The translations under genes were made by a program, and so were the position numbers. 64,000 bases of DNA from Trinickia terrae (GTDB taxonomy: Bacteria > Pseudomonadota > Gammaproteobacteria > Burkholderiales > Burkholderiaceae): assembly GCF_005144415.1 (NCBI RefSeq), contig NZ_SWJE01000013.1, positions 1 to 64,000 of the forward strand, given 5' to 3'. Shown here piece after piece: positions 47,163 to 55,967 of the stretch. The number at the start of each line of letters is the position of its first letter. The first letter of the stretch is position 1. The notes beneath the pieces were generated by a model, which did no database searches, was not told the origin of the DNA, and was given only the letters and a program-made list of their open reading frames with translations.

Positions 47163-49583
47163 TTACAGGTGCGGCGCGTCGAACATGGCCGACCGGTTGC
47201 TCTTGCCCATCGACTCGGTCATCGTGCGCTGAATCAGCGGATTGATACGCGCGAGCAGCTTGTCCGCGATCTCCGCGTCCGTGCCGCCTTCGACCTTGAT
47301 GTGGAATACCGGGGCAAACGAATTTTGTTGCTCGACCTTGAACGGCCGCGATTGCGGCGAATCCGGCCCTGCCGTCGCCGCCTTCGCGGCGACTCTCGCC
47401 TTGTCGCTGTCGCCGTCCTTCGATCCGGTCACCCAACGAGCCATCGCCCCAAGTAACTTCCCACCCGCGAACGTACCGATTGCACCGCCGAGGACACCAC
47501 CGACAGCAGCGCCGATCGGCCCGCCGAGCATGCCGATCCCGGCCCCGAGCTTCGCGCCCACCACGCCCCCGGCAAGCGAGCCGCCGATGCCGGCGTACCC
47601 CTCGACCTTCCGTCCGATCGGCTGGTCGCTCCGTGCAATCGCATACGCGTCCTTGGCGGCGAATGCGACCTTCAGGACGCTGCCGGCGACCGCCAGTTTT
47701 CCGGCATAGGGTGCAAAGCGGCCGGCGACTGCGCGAAACGCACCGATGACACGCCCGAGCCGACCGCGCGGAACACGACCACCGCCCGAACCGCTCCCGG
47801 CCAGGTCGCCGAGCAAATCACCGGCCGCACCACCGAGGCCACCGCCCAACCCTCCGCCGGGCAGGTTCACCACAAACACGCGTTGCACGCCCCCGGCCGC
47901 ACTGCTGAATGCGTCGAGCGCCTTGCCAAGCCGCCCGCCGGCCGCACCGCCACCGGACGCAACACTGCCCCCTCGTCGCGCCATCCAACCGCCGCGCAAA
48001 ATGTCGAAGACCCCGCGACCGACGTTCCACGCGGCGCGGGCGCCTCGAACAGCAATAGCGGCACCAATGACGCCGACAACTGCCGCAGTCGTTCGCGGCG
48101 CAGCGTCCGACGCGTGCTGCACCGTTTCCCCCGCCCGCTTCGCCACCTTGCCAGCGAGATCCGTTACCGGCCGCAGGGCGTCGCCGATGCTGCGCATCGC
48201 GTCGTCCCACTGCTGCACGACCTCGCTCCAGATCTGTTTCGACGTTGCGCGCCGATCCGCGAGATCCTTCTCGATCTCCCCGTTCGCCTGCGCCGCGTTT
48301 CGCTTCAGGTTCTGGTACAGATCAGCGTTCTGCATGTAGGCCGTCAACGCTGCCTTGACCTGCATGTCGTTGAACAGGTCGCCGGTCTTCATCGTGTCTT
48401 CGAAGGCCCGCATCTGCGCCTGACGCTTGGCCGGATCCAGCTCGCTATTGAGCTGCTTCGCCACCGCCGCGAGCTGTGCCGCCTTCTTCGGGTCGACGCG
48501 TTCGATGTAGGCACGAGCAAGCACGAATGACGCCTCCAGCGTCGACCAGCCCTTGCCGATTGCCTCCTTCATCTTGGCTTCGTAGTCGACGCCGGCTTTC
48601 TTGTAGTTGCTCTCTGTCTCGCCCGAACCGATCTTCGAAAACCAGTTCTTGAGGTTGTTCGCCGCCTCATCGGCGCTCCCGGCCGTCTTCATCTGGACCT
48701 GCAGCATCGCGCCGAGCTGCGTCACCGAATCCTGCCCCGTTATGCCGATCTTCTTCATCTCGGCCAGCAGCACCGGAAACCAACGCGCCATGTCGACCGA
48801 TTCGAACGACCCTTCCTTGCCGAGATACGCGATCGCTTCCAGCGCCTTCGTCATCTCCTTCGGGGCGGTGATGTCCGCGTTCTGCTGCAGCGCCTGAATC
48901 ATCTGCGCGGTCTCGACGCTCGACGCGCCCTGCCCGACAGAGAACTTCGCGACCGCCGGGCCGAAATTGATCGCACGATCGAGATCCATCCCGCCAGCGA
49001 CCATCTGGTTGACCGCGTCCGCCAGCTCGTTGCGTCCCATGCCGTTCGCCAGCGCATCGCGGCGAATGCGCTCGGACATCGTGCGCTCCTGCCCGGTGCG
49101 CGCGATGCCGGCCTTGATGGCGATATCGCGGATGATGGCCTGATACTGCGCGGAGACTGCGGTCGGGACCGCGACGGCAGCCCCGAGCTTCACCGAGTCG
49201 CCGACCGCATCGCGCATGCCCTCGCGGCCGGCCGCCAAACGCTCGTGACCGGCTGCCTTCAGTTCGAGACCGCGCACGGTCCGGCCGAGCCGGGCATAGG
49301 CACGATCGAGCCGGTCGACCTCGATGCCAGCATCGCGCAGCGAACGCAGATTGTTATCCAGCTTGCGCCGGATCCCGTCCGCTGCACTGTCACCCGAGCG
49401 GTGCAGGCGCTGAAACTCGGCCTGCAGCTTGATCGTCTCGCCAATTTGCCGCTGCCACATGCCGCGCTCGCTCGCGGTCCTGCGCAGCCCGACGATCTTC
49501 GAATTCGTGTCGGCGAACGCCTTACCGAGCGTCGCCGACACCGTACCGCCGATGACGATGCCAAGTGCAATATCTCGTGCCAT
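47163..49583 (-). CDS. Phage tail tape measure protein (gpT)
   Basis: The 806-residue protein starts MARDIALGIVIGGTVSATLGKAF, has coiled-coil N-terminal regions, the TP901-type core (VPTAVSAQYQAIIRDIAIKAG, QMIQALQQNADITAPKEMTKAL) and hydrophobic, glycine-rich segments near the end (AKLGAGIGMLGGPIGAAVGG). It sets tail length and enters the membrane during injection. It follows E/E' as in P2. Confidence 0.9.
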   Translation of the reverse strand: MARDIALGIVIGGTVSATLGKAFADTNSKIVGLRRTASERGMWQRQIGETIKLQAEFQRLHRSGDSAADGIRRKLDNNLRSLRDAGIEVDRLDRAYARLGRTVRGLELKAAGHERLAAGREGMRDAVGDSVKLGAAVAVPTAVSAQYQAIIRDIAIKAGIARTGQERTMSERIRRDALANGMGRNELADAVNQMVAGGMDLDRAINFGPAVAKFSVGQGASSVETAQMIQALQQNADITAPKEMTKALEAIAYLGKEGSFESVDMARWFPVLLAEMKKIGITGQDSVTQLGAMLQVQMKTAGSADEAANNLKNWFSKIGSGETESNYKKAGVDYEAKMKEAIGKGWSTLEASFVLARAYIERVDPKKAAQLAAVAKQLNSELDPAKRQAQMRAFEDTMKTGDLFNDMQVKAALTAYMQNADLYQNLKRNAAQANGEIEKDLADRRATSKQIWSEVVQQWDDAMRSIGDALRPVTDLAGKVAKRAGETVQHASDAAPRTTAAVVGVIGAAIAVRGARAAWNVGRGVFDILRGGWMARRGGSVASGGGAAGGRLGKALDAFSSAAGGVQRVFVVNLPGGGLGGGLGGAAGDLLGDLAGSGSGGGRVPRGRLGRVIGAFRAVAGRFAPYAGKLAVAGSVLKVAFAAKDAYAIARSDQPIGRKVEGYAGIGGSLAGGVVGAKLGAGIGMLGGPIGAAVGGVLGGAIGTFAGGKLLGAMARWVTGSKDGDSDKARVAAKAATAGPDSPQSRPFKVEQQNSFAPVFHIKVEGGTDAEIADKLLARINPLIQRTMTESMGKSNRSAMFDAPHL

Positions 49584-49595
49584 GTCAGTCCTCGC

Positions 49596-49739
49596 TCAAT
49601 CCGTCAGCCACCACAGCAAATCGTCGATCGTCATGTCATCAACCGACTGCGGCTGCGTCCCGCACTCCTTCATTAGCCGCCGGGCCAGCGCCTTCACCGT
49701 CGCGATGGGGAGCCGGACGAGCGGATCGAAAGGATTCGT
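49596..49739 (-). CDS. gpE' frameshift extension of the tail assembly chaperone
   Basis: An open frame downstream of and overlapping gpE encodes TNPFDPLVR...MKECG...DDMTIDDLLWWLTD, a typical E' end. It has no start of its own near the sensible coding part. It is in the +1 (equivalently -2) frame relative to gpE. As in other tail phages, it is expected to be made as an E-E' fusion by programmed frameshift. The start given is the approximate switch point. Confidence 0.65.
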   Translation of the reverse strand, partial: TNPFDPLVRLPIATVKALARRLMKECGTQPQSVDDMTIDDLLWWLTD

Positions 49740-49968
49740 ACGCACGCTGCATGGCGTCGTAATCGACCATGTCCATTGCTTCGATGTCGTCGGGAGCCAC
49801 GCCAGCCAGCGCCGCGAACAGCACGATCTCGCGCAGTTCGTCGTCGCCCTGCGCCTGCTTGCTCGCGCCACGCATGTCGCGAACCTTCGGGCGCCGCATC
49901 ACCAGCTCGTCGCGCACAACACCGTCGAATGCCACGGGATACTTCAGCTTTACCTTCATGGTTTCCAT
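49639..49968 (-). CDS. Phage tail assembly chaperone gpE
   Basis: The 109-residue product starts METMKVKLKYPVAFDG with AGGTG upstream. It contains the tail-assembly motif MRRPKVRDMRGA and LFAALAGVAPDDIEAMDMVDYDAMQ, as in P2 gpE and Mu gp41-type proteins. The last part (SARPAPHRDGEG...) is probably seen only when no frameshift occurs. It chaperones the tape measure protein during tail assembly. Confidence 0.83.
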   Translation of the reverse strand: METMKVKLKYPVAFDGVVRDELVMRRPKVRDMRGASKQAQGDDELREIVLFAALAGVAPDDIEAMDMVDYDAMQRAYESFRSARPAPHRDGEGAGPAANEGVRDAAAVG

Positions 49969-49990
49969 TCAGCACCTCATAAATGACAAA

Positions 49991-50010
49991 GGGCGGTCTC
50001 CTGACCGCCC
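49991..50010 (-). terminator. Stem-loop between FII and E genes
   Basis: GGGCGGTC-TCCT-GACCGCCC is a perfect 8-bp stem with a 4-base loop; on the minus strand it is followed by TTTGTC. It may damp transcription after the abundant tube protein gene. Confidence 0.6.
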
Positions 50011-50061
50011 CTAAATAAATCGAAAAGTGACTTTGGTCGACATTGCCGCCGACCGCTGCGC

Positions 50062-50565
50062 TTACATGCCGAGCGCCTTGCGCACGTCGGCGATCTGATC
50101 GACGCCGTCGATGATGCGGATCATGTTGAGCACATCGATTTCGCAAATCACCGCGCCGTCGATCTCGGCCTTGTAGTACGTCAGTTCGGCCGTGTACTTC
50201 AATTCCGACACCGAACCCGGCTTCCAACTGCCGGGGTCGTATTCGGACAACATCCCGCGCATAACTAGCGCGACCGACTTCACCTTGCCGCGCGTATCGC
50301 GAAACGCGCCGCGAAACGTCGCATTGAACGCGTTTCCATCGGCCAGACCGAAAAATTTCAACACGTCTCGCTCGACGCTCCCCATCGAGAAAGCCGCCTG
50401 CAAACCCTCCATGCCCTGATCTACCTTGACGGGCGCATCCATGCCGCCAGCGCGATAGTCTTCCGTCTTGATCTTCAGCTTCGGCGGGCTGAGTTCCGGC
50501 GCCCGACCGGCAAAGCCGCGCCCGTCGACGTACAGCGCCATGTTGTTAAGCGTTTCCGGGACCAT
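50062..50565 (-). CDS. Major tail tube protein (FII)
   Basis: The 167-residue protein starts MVPETLNNMALYVDGRGFAG and has KLKIKTEDYRAGGMDAPVKVDQGMEG and a beta-rich core as in P2 FII. It forms the inner tube of the contractile tail. It follows the sheath gene by 10 bases. Confidence 0.9.
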   Translation of the reverse strand: MVPETLNNMALYVDGRGFAGRAPELSPPKLKIKTEDYRAGGMDAPVKVDQGMEGLQAAFSMGSVERDVLKFFGLADGNAFNATFRGAFRDTRGKVKSVALVMRGMLSEYDPGSWKPGSVSELKYTAELTYYKAEIDGAVICEIDVLNMIRIIDGVDQIADVRKALGM

Positions 50566-50575
50566 GCATCACCTC

Positions 50576-51745
50576 TTACGATTGCGTATCGAGAACTTCC
50601 GTCAGCCACTCGTTCGTGACTTCGAAGCGGAAGATCGGGTTTTCTGCCGGCGGGACGTCCGTGAAGCGGATGTTCCAGTACACCTTGCCCTGCTCAAGCT
50701 GCGACGCCGAATTGAGCTTCGGGTCCGGGTACACCTCGAAGTTGATGATGGCGCCCTGCAGACGAAGATCGCTCATGAACGCTCGCAGGCCCTCCGAGAC
50801 ATCCTTCACGTACGTTGCCGTGATACCGCGATCGACCGCCCACTTGTGGCCTGCCTGCACCGCGTCCATGACGATGTCGAGCGTGCGCACGCGCGTCACG
50901 AACGACCACTTCTGATCTGCGGACAGCGTGCGGTTGCCCCACAGGCGATAGCCACCATCGCGAATGATGGTCGTGATGAACGAGTTGTTCAGCAAGTTCG
51001 CACGGCAGGTTTCATCGCCGTCGAGGAATTCGATCGGCCGCTTCGTGCCGCTGATGCCGACAATTTCCTTGTTAGACGGAGACGCCCAGAAACCGATCGA
51101 CGCATCGGTCTGGCAGAACAAGCCGGCAGCGTATGCGGATGCGGGCGCATCGACGTCGGCGTTCGCGGCCGTATCCCAATACCGGACACCGGGGTCGACC
51201 ATGTACAGGCGCTTGCTGCCGAAATTCTTCGCGTACGCGAGCGCATCCTCGTCGGTCTTGTTCGGGCCGTCGATGATCGCGATCGCGCGCAGCTTCGCCG
51301 CCAGTTCGTCGGCGGCGGTCGCGACAGGCTGCTTCGCCGTGTGTCCAGGTGCGATCAGCAGCCGCGGCTTCAGGTCGAACAGCGATTTGCCATCGAGCAG
51401 TGCCTGCATGCCCGTGCGTGCACCTCCGGCCGACACGCCACCGATGATCGCGGACGTCAGCTCGGCGTCGGCCAGATCGGCCGCGACGCCGACCGCCACC
51501 ATGACCGTCTTGCTCTGCTTGTAGATGCCTTGAATCGCGCGCGTGATCGCGCTCGTCTCGCCGAACGCGGCGACTGCGTCATACTCGTTCGTGATGCGCA
51601 CGGGCACGTTCGGCTGAGCACGACCCGCACCCGGCGCGTACGTGTCGGCAATGCCGACAACCGACGTCGACGGCACCGCGATCGTGCGCGGCCCCGTGTC
51701 GACCAGCACGGTCGTCACGCCGTGAAAGAAAGAAGTAGCAGCCAT
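50576..51745 (-). CDS. Tail sheath protein (FI)
   Basis: The 389-residue protein starts MAATSFFHGVTTVLVDTGPRTI and shows the sheath pattern with ALLDGKSLFDLKPRLLIAPGH, SASAYAAGLF-like domain joins and RLWGNRTLSADQKWSFVTRVR near the C-terminus. It contracts around the tube. It defines the phage as a myovirus. Confidence 0.92.
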   Translation of the reverse strand: MAATSFFHGVTTVLVDTGPRTIAVPSTSVVGIADTYAPGAGRAQPNVPVRITNEYDAVAAFGETSAITRAIQGIYKQSKTVMVAVGVAADLADAELTSAIIGGVSAGGARTGMQALLDGKSLFDLKPRLLIAPGHTAKQPVATAADELAAKLRAIAIIDGPNKTDEDALAYAKNFGSKRLYMVDPGVRYWDTAANADVDAPASAYAAGLFCQTDASIGFWASPSNKEIVGISGTKRPIEFLDGDETCRANLLNNSFITTIIRDGGYRLWGNRTLSADQKWSFVTRVRTLDIVMDAVQAGHKWAVDRGITATYVKDVSEGLRAFMSDLRLQGAIINFEVYPDPKLNSASQLEQGKVYWNIRFTDVPPAENPIFRFEVTNEWLTEVLDTQS

Positions 51746-51770
51746 TCAGATCTCCGAGAAAGCTACAAAT

Positions 51771-51795
51771 AAAAAGGCCGCTCGATGAGCGGCCT
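51771..51795 (-). terminator. Terminator between fibre assembly gene and sheath gene
   Basis: On the minus strand AGGCCGCT and AGCGGCCT pair around five bases and are followed by TTTTATTTG. It ends the baseplate/fibre transcript, matching the operon border of P2. The adjacent 51796-51883 has no gene. Confidence 0.8.
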
Positions 51796-51883
51796 GACAT
51801 TCGGATGAATCGACACTCGGATTCCGGATGGGGAATTTTGTGCGAATCCCCGTGATTTCCGGCCGGCGAATCCCCGCCCACCG

Positions 51884-52600
51884 TCAATCCGTTGGTACAT
51901 CGATTACCTTCTCAACCGGGACCGATTCCGGCGGCTGAGCCGCAGCAAGTCGCGCTGCGGCATCAGCTTCCAGTTGGGCCTTCACGGCGGCGGCGGCTTC
52001 CTCCGCCTGCGCAATGGTGACCGCCTCATCCGGCTCATCTGGCCAGACTACGTCGTCCGGGAAATTCGGAGCGCTCACAATGCGCACCAAAGCCATTTGA
52101 TAGGCCGCCCACGCCTTGAAGACAGCTACCTCGGCCGCCGTCATCATCCCAGCGGAAAACGCGTCCGCCTTCCCGAAATTCTTCTGCACGGCGACGGCCC
52201 GTCGCTTCTCGAATGCGGCCATCGCGGCGTCGCGAGCACGCTTGGCGACGATAGACGGATCGACTGCCCAAGATTTTGTCACCTCGCTCCAGGTATGCTC
52301 GTCAGACGGACGAGGCGTATCCGTCAAGCCGGCCTCGTCCGGCGTGATACCGATCACCAAGATTTCCGCCACATCGCCGTCGTCCTTTCGATAGAGGCGC
52401 AGCGTTCGATAGTCCGGCACCAACGACCACGCGCCATCGCGGAAGACCGGCCACGTGAGGCGCGGCCTCTCCGGCAACGGCACGGACGTAGCAAATGCCG
52501 GCTCAAGCCACCGACCGGCGTTTAGCGGATCAGGATCAGCCAGGAAGCTGTTCAGATATTGCCCGGTCTGACTGTCGTACTGATGCAGAAACATGTCCAA
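51884..52600 (-). CDS. Tail fibre assembly chaperone (gpG-like)
   Basis: The 238-residue protein begins MDMFLHQYDSQTGQYLNSFLADPDPLN and includes TWPVFRDGAWSLVPDYR, features of the Caudo_TAP/DUF4376-type fibre assembly proteins. The C-terminal half is helical, Ala/Glu-rich and acidic. It lies six bases after the fibre gene, which it should help to trimerise. Confidence 0.82.
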   Translation of the reverse strand: MDMFLHQYDSQTGQYLNSFLADPDPLNAGRWLEPAFATSVPLPERPRLTWPVFRDGAWSLVPDYRTLRLYRKDDGDVAEILVIGITPDEAGLTDTPRPSDEHTWSEVTKSWAVDPSIVAKRARDAAMAAFEKRRAVAVQKNFGKADAFSAGMMTAAEVAVFKAWAAYQMALVRIVSAPNFPDDVVWPDEPDEAVTIAQAEEAAAAVKAQLEADAAARLAAAQPPESVPVEKVIDVPTD

Positions 52601-52606
52601 CTCCTT

Positions 52607-53911
52607 TCAATAGGCGCGAATCATTGCCAGTAATGCGAGGTTGCGCGGGCGCGCTTCGTTGCCGCCGTCGCCGTTCACTGTGATGGCGTGGATATGGTCG
52701 CCGACAGCGCCGATTCCAACGTTGTGAGCGTGGTTGCCTGCGCCTTCGGTATCAAATACGTGCGCGTGATCTCCGACGACGCTTGTCCACGGTTGTACTT
52801 CGTTATCGATCGAAAACACGCTGCTATTGCCGCCCCGATCGACATCGCCCATGCGTTGCGGGGTGTTGTAGGCAAGTTGGTGGCTATGCGCGCCAGCGCC
52901 CGCAGTTGCCCCGTGATGGCCGTGCCATCCCTGCGTATCGGTCCACGCGGAATGCCCATGCGCGCCCGCTGCGCCAGAAGATGCGCCATGTGCGTGAAAC
53001 ACGTTCTGACTACCTTGCCATGTTCCAATCCCGCGCGAAGCATCCGCGCCGCGCCCATCGTCCCAGCAACGCAGAAATTCGCCGCGCAACTCTGGCAAAC
53101 GAAAGGTCGTTGCACCATTACCCTGCGAAAAGCATCCGTTGCTCCCCGCAGCCCATGCAGCATCGGTAACGAGCGCTCCGCTGGCCTGCGCATAGGCCCA
53201 AAGCTTTGGGTAGTCGGTACGCTTGATCAGTGCGCCATTGCACTTCAGGAAGCCCACGCGCGCCTGTGTGCGTGGCTCAAACACAATCTGTCCGATCACC
53301 GCGCCGTCGAACACGAAGTTCCCAAGGTCGTTCGCGTCGACCATGCATTTCAATCCGGAACCGTCGAGGCTCCATCCGATTTTGACCTTGTTATCGCCTT
53401 GATTTGTTCCACCCCCCTGCTGAACGGGCGTAAAACCAAGCGCAGGCTGGTAGTTCTGCGCCTTCACCCATGCGGTGTTCGTCACGATCAGGCTGTCGTC
53501 GTCAACGGGCGGCATCGGTGTCGTCGGCGTACCCGCGAACGCCGGCGAATCGAGCGCCGCCTTCAGCGCAAGCGCATTGGTGATCGTCGTCGCGAAACTT
53601 GGATCGTTGCCGAGTGCCTTCGCGAGTTCGCTCAAGGTGTCGAGCGTTTCGGGAGCCTGCGCAACGAGTGCGGCGACCTTCTCCGCGAGATCCGCGTGCG
53701 TTGCATATTGGGGGTGCGGGTCGCCCGCCGCGACGTGCGCTTCCAAGTCACTTTGCCCGGTCTCAATTGCCCTCTTCAAATAGCGCGTGCGGTTTGCGAG
53801 TTGCTTCGCCTGCAGGTTGTCGATACCGTCCGGACCACCCACTACCGGGTCCGACGTTTCAAGCTGATAGACCCCGTCTTCCCATCGCTCAGCCTCTATC
53901 AGGTTCGTCAT
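52607..53911 (-). CDS. Tail fibre protein (gpH-like, collar domain)
   Basis: The 434-residue fibre has a short baseplate-binding N-terminus (MTNLIEAERWEDGVYQLETSDPV), coiled and repeat regions, and a tail-collar domain (GQIVFEPRTQARVGFLKCNGALIKRTDYPKLWAY, GATTFRLPELRGEFLRC). The tip has repeated HxH pairs (AHGHS, HGHHG, GAHSHQ, GDHAH, GNHAHN, GDHIH), which in related fibres bind metal ions. It determines host range. Confidence 0.87.
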   Translation of the reverse strand: MTNLIEAERWEDGVYQLETSDPVVGGPDGIDNLQAKQLANRTRYLKRAIETGQSDLEAHVAAGDPHPQYATHADLAEKVAALVAQAPETLDTLSELAKALGNDPSFATTITNALALKAALDSPAFAGTPTTPMPPVDDDSLIVTNTAWVKAQNYQPALGFTPVQQGGGTNQGDNKVKIGWSLDGSGLKCMVDANDLGNFVFDGAVIGQIVFEPRTQARVGFLKCNGALIKRTDYPKLWAYAQASGALVTDAAWAAGSNGCFSQGNGATTFRLPELRGEFLRCWDDGRGADASRGIGTWQGSQNVFHAHGASSGAAGAHGHSAWTDTQGWHGHHGATAGAGAHSHQLAYNTPQRMGDVDRGGNSSVFSIDNEVQPWTSVVGDHAHVFDTEGAGNHAHNVGIGAVGDHIHAITVNGDGGNEARPRNLALLAMIRAY

Positions 53912-54477
53912 ACTGTAATGCTCCCTCTGGTGTATTGCCCGTCTCGACGCGCAACGCGGTTATGGCGAATCGGAACGGCCGCATAGTCGAGTGCGGCCAA
54001 CTTGCTGCGCGCAGGCGCGTAGCGCTCGATTGCCTGCCAGAGCTTGTCTGCCTGATCGCGCGTAATCGGCACACCAAGCTTCACGATGTATTCCGCCCAC
54101 GCACTCGCCTTGCCGTGCAGTTGTTCACCGTTGCGCAGGATCGAGCCATCACGTCGACGACCGCTGCGACCTTCGATGATCGTGACCTCGCCAAAGCCCA
54201 ACCGGCGAATGACCTCACGCACTGCCCACGGCGTACCCTTCTTCCGGTGAAGCGCCATCGAGCCCTTCACCAGCGCACGCCGCGCGTCCTCGGATTCCGC
54301 CAGCTCCCACCCATCGACGGCGAACGCCCACGCGAGCCACGGCAACCATGCGGTCGGGCATCGATCGGCGTCCCACAGCACGCGCAAGATCTCGGGACCG
54401 ACGCTCGGTCGCATCACGCGCGCGAGCGCCGCCTCTAGTTGTGTCTGGTTAGACGGTAGAAGTGGTTCATGCATCAT
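53908..54477 (-). CDS. Baseplate/tail protein gpI
   Basis: The 189-residue protein matches P2 gpI: LPSNQTQLEAALARV, LPWLAWAFAVDGW, KGSMALHRKKGTPWAVREVIRRLGFGEV. It joins baseplate and fibres. It overlaps the fibre gene by four bases and gpJ by 11. Confidence 0.9.
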   Translation of the reverse strand: MMHEPLLPSNQTQLEAALARVMRPSVGPEILRVLWDADRCPTAWLPWLAWAFAVDGWELAESEDARRALVKGSMALHRKKGTPWAVREVIRRLGFGEVTIIEGRSGRRRDGSILRNGEQLHGKASAWAEYIVKLGVPITRDQADKLWQAIERYAPARSKLAALDYAAVPIRHNRVARRDGQYTRGSITV

Positions 54478-55360
54478 CGACCTTCACCTCCAGATTGATG
54501 CCCGTGCAGTGCGCGAACTCGCGCGTGCCGCAAACGATGTTGTCGACAGGGACACGCAACTCGATGCGCGTGACTCCGCTATCCGGTGCGTGCAGCGCCC
54601 CTTCGATAGCTGATCGCGGCATGCCTGCACGAAGCCGTCGAGACTTCGCGACCACCCCGCCGAGCACCTTTCGCCGAGCGTCGAGCACGATGCTCGGATC
54701 CGGCCCGCCTCCGACATAGATCTGCGCGTCGATCGCATACTCGACCTTGATTGCTGGCTCGACCAAGACCGTATCGTTGAGCGGACGAACCGTCTCCGGC
54801 GAGACCTTGACGCGAACAACGTCCAGCAGCGCCTGATCCGGGACACCATCGTTTCTCGCAGACATGACCGTGAGCCGCACCGTGCCCGCCTCGGGTCGAT
54901 CAACGGCGACATCGAGCACGTCGGCCGACGCATCCATCGCCAACGCGCGATATGCCGCGAACGGTCCCGCAACAGTCGCGCGCTCCATCGACATCTGCGA
55001 CCGAAGCTTCAGCCGGTCGTCCGATTCCATCTGGCGTTCGACTGGTGGATTGGCTTCCGGATCGCCAGGGTCGACCACTGCGCGCTCAGTGTCCAGCAAC
55101 GCCGCCAGATGCTCCAGGTCCGCCCCGGTCGAGAACGCGAGCATGACTGCGCGGGCCGCATCGTTGACGCGCGCAGCAGCGCGGATCTCGTCATAGGCCG
55201 CCAGCTCAATCAGCTTGACCACAGGATCCGACTTCAGCGCCGCCGTCCAATCGGGATAGATCGATTTGAAAAATTCCAGCTTCATCTGGAACGTAGCCTC
55301 GAAGTCGAGCACGTCGACGAGATCGGGAGGATCCAGTGAAGCGAGATCGATGATCGTCAT
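54467..55360 (-). CDS. Baseplate wedge protein gpJ
   Basis: The 297-residue protein shows the gpJ family order: IDLASLDPPDLVDVLDFE, then YDEIRAAARVNDAARAVMLAFSTGADLEHLAALL, then a beta-rich C-terminus (SAIEGALHAPDSGVTRIEL). It forms the baseplate periphery with gpW and gpI. Confidence 0.92.
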   Translation of the reverse strand: MTIIDLASLDPPDLVDVLDFEATFQMKLEFFKSIYPDWTAALKSDPVVKLIELAAYDEIRAAARVNDAARAVMLAFSTGADLEHLAALLDTERAVVDPGDPEANPPVERQMESDDRLKLRSQMSMERATVAGPFAAYRALAMDASADVLDVAVDRPEAGTVRLTVMSARNDGVPDQALLDVVRVKVSPETVRPLNDTVLVEPAIKVEYAIDAQIYVGGGPDPSIVLDARRKVLGGVVAKSRRLRAGMPRSAIEGALHAPDSGVTRIELRVPVDNIVCGTREFAHCTGINLEVKVDDA

Positions 55361-55701
55361 GTTGGCACCTCGATTTCAACGGCAGTGCCGTCGTATTCCC
55401 CGCGAATCGCGAACGTTGCCCTACCGTCGATGACCGACAGCACCTTGACCTGAGCAAGTTTGATTCGCGGCTCCCATCGGCCGATCGCGCGGGCGGCCTC
55501 CGCCTGGGCCGCTGATATCCAGCCTCGCGTAATCGGAAGGTCTACCATCAGCGGAAGATCCGAACCGTACTCGGGCAGCTCGCGGCGACTACCCTTGCGC
55601 GTGCCGAGAATGTCACCGAGACTTTGTTTCAGATGGGCAACGCCGCTGATCGGGGCACCTGTCCATCGGTCCATGCCGACGAGCGTCCCGGACCGGCTCA
55701 T
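55357..55701 (-). CDS. Baseplate wedge protein gpW (gp25-like)
   Basis: The 114-residue protein has the gp25-like pattern GVAHLKQSLGDILGTRKGSRRELPEYGSDLPLMVDLPI and an acidic-basic C-terminal strand pair (EPRIKLAQVKVLSV). ATGA overlap with gpJ indicates translational coupling. Confidence 0.9.
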   Translation of the reverse strand: MSRSGTLVGMDRWTGAPISGVAHLKQSLGDILGTRKGSRRELPEYGSDLPLMVDLPITRGWISAAQAEAARAIGRWEPRIKLAQVKVLSVIDGRATFAIRGEYDGTAVEIEVPT

Positions 55702-55904
55702 CCGCGCTCCTTGAGCCGCTTGAAGTCCGGATGCGCATCGAGATATTCGATTTGCGCGGCGGTCGTCGCGACCGCTTCGCCAGACTGGACGTGCAGAACG
55801 TCGCCGCTCGGGAACACGATCACGCGGCTACGAAACCGCGTATCGAGAAACGTCGCACGGGCCGGGGCGGGCCGGCTAACGGTCTGCGGAGTGTCTTTTG
55901 TCAT
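55698..55904 (-). CDS. Small phage protein in the baseplate operon (68 aa)
   Basis: The 68-residue protein (MTKDTPQTVSRPAPARATFLD, later FPSGDVLHVQSGEAVATTAAQIEYL) overlaps gpW by four bases. Size and gene order fit a minor baseplate accessory protein. No family is recognised. Confidence 0.65.
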   Translation of the reverse strand: MTKDTPQTVSRPAPARATFLDTRFRSRVIVFPSGDVLHVQSGEAVATTAAQIEYLDAHPDFKRLKERG

Positions 55905-55920
55905 GGTGACTCCCTCAAAA

Positions 55921-55942
55921 ACAAAACCCCGCCGAAGCGGGG
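55921..55942 (-). terminator. Terminator after baseplate gene V
   Basis: CCCCGC-CGAA-GCGGGG forms the stem; on the minus strand it is followed by TTTTGTTTTTG. It lies between gpV and the 68-residue gene. Confidence 0.75.
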
Positions 55943-55967
55943 CAAAGCAACTTTGCGAATGTGCGCA

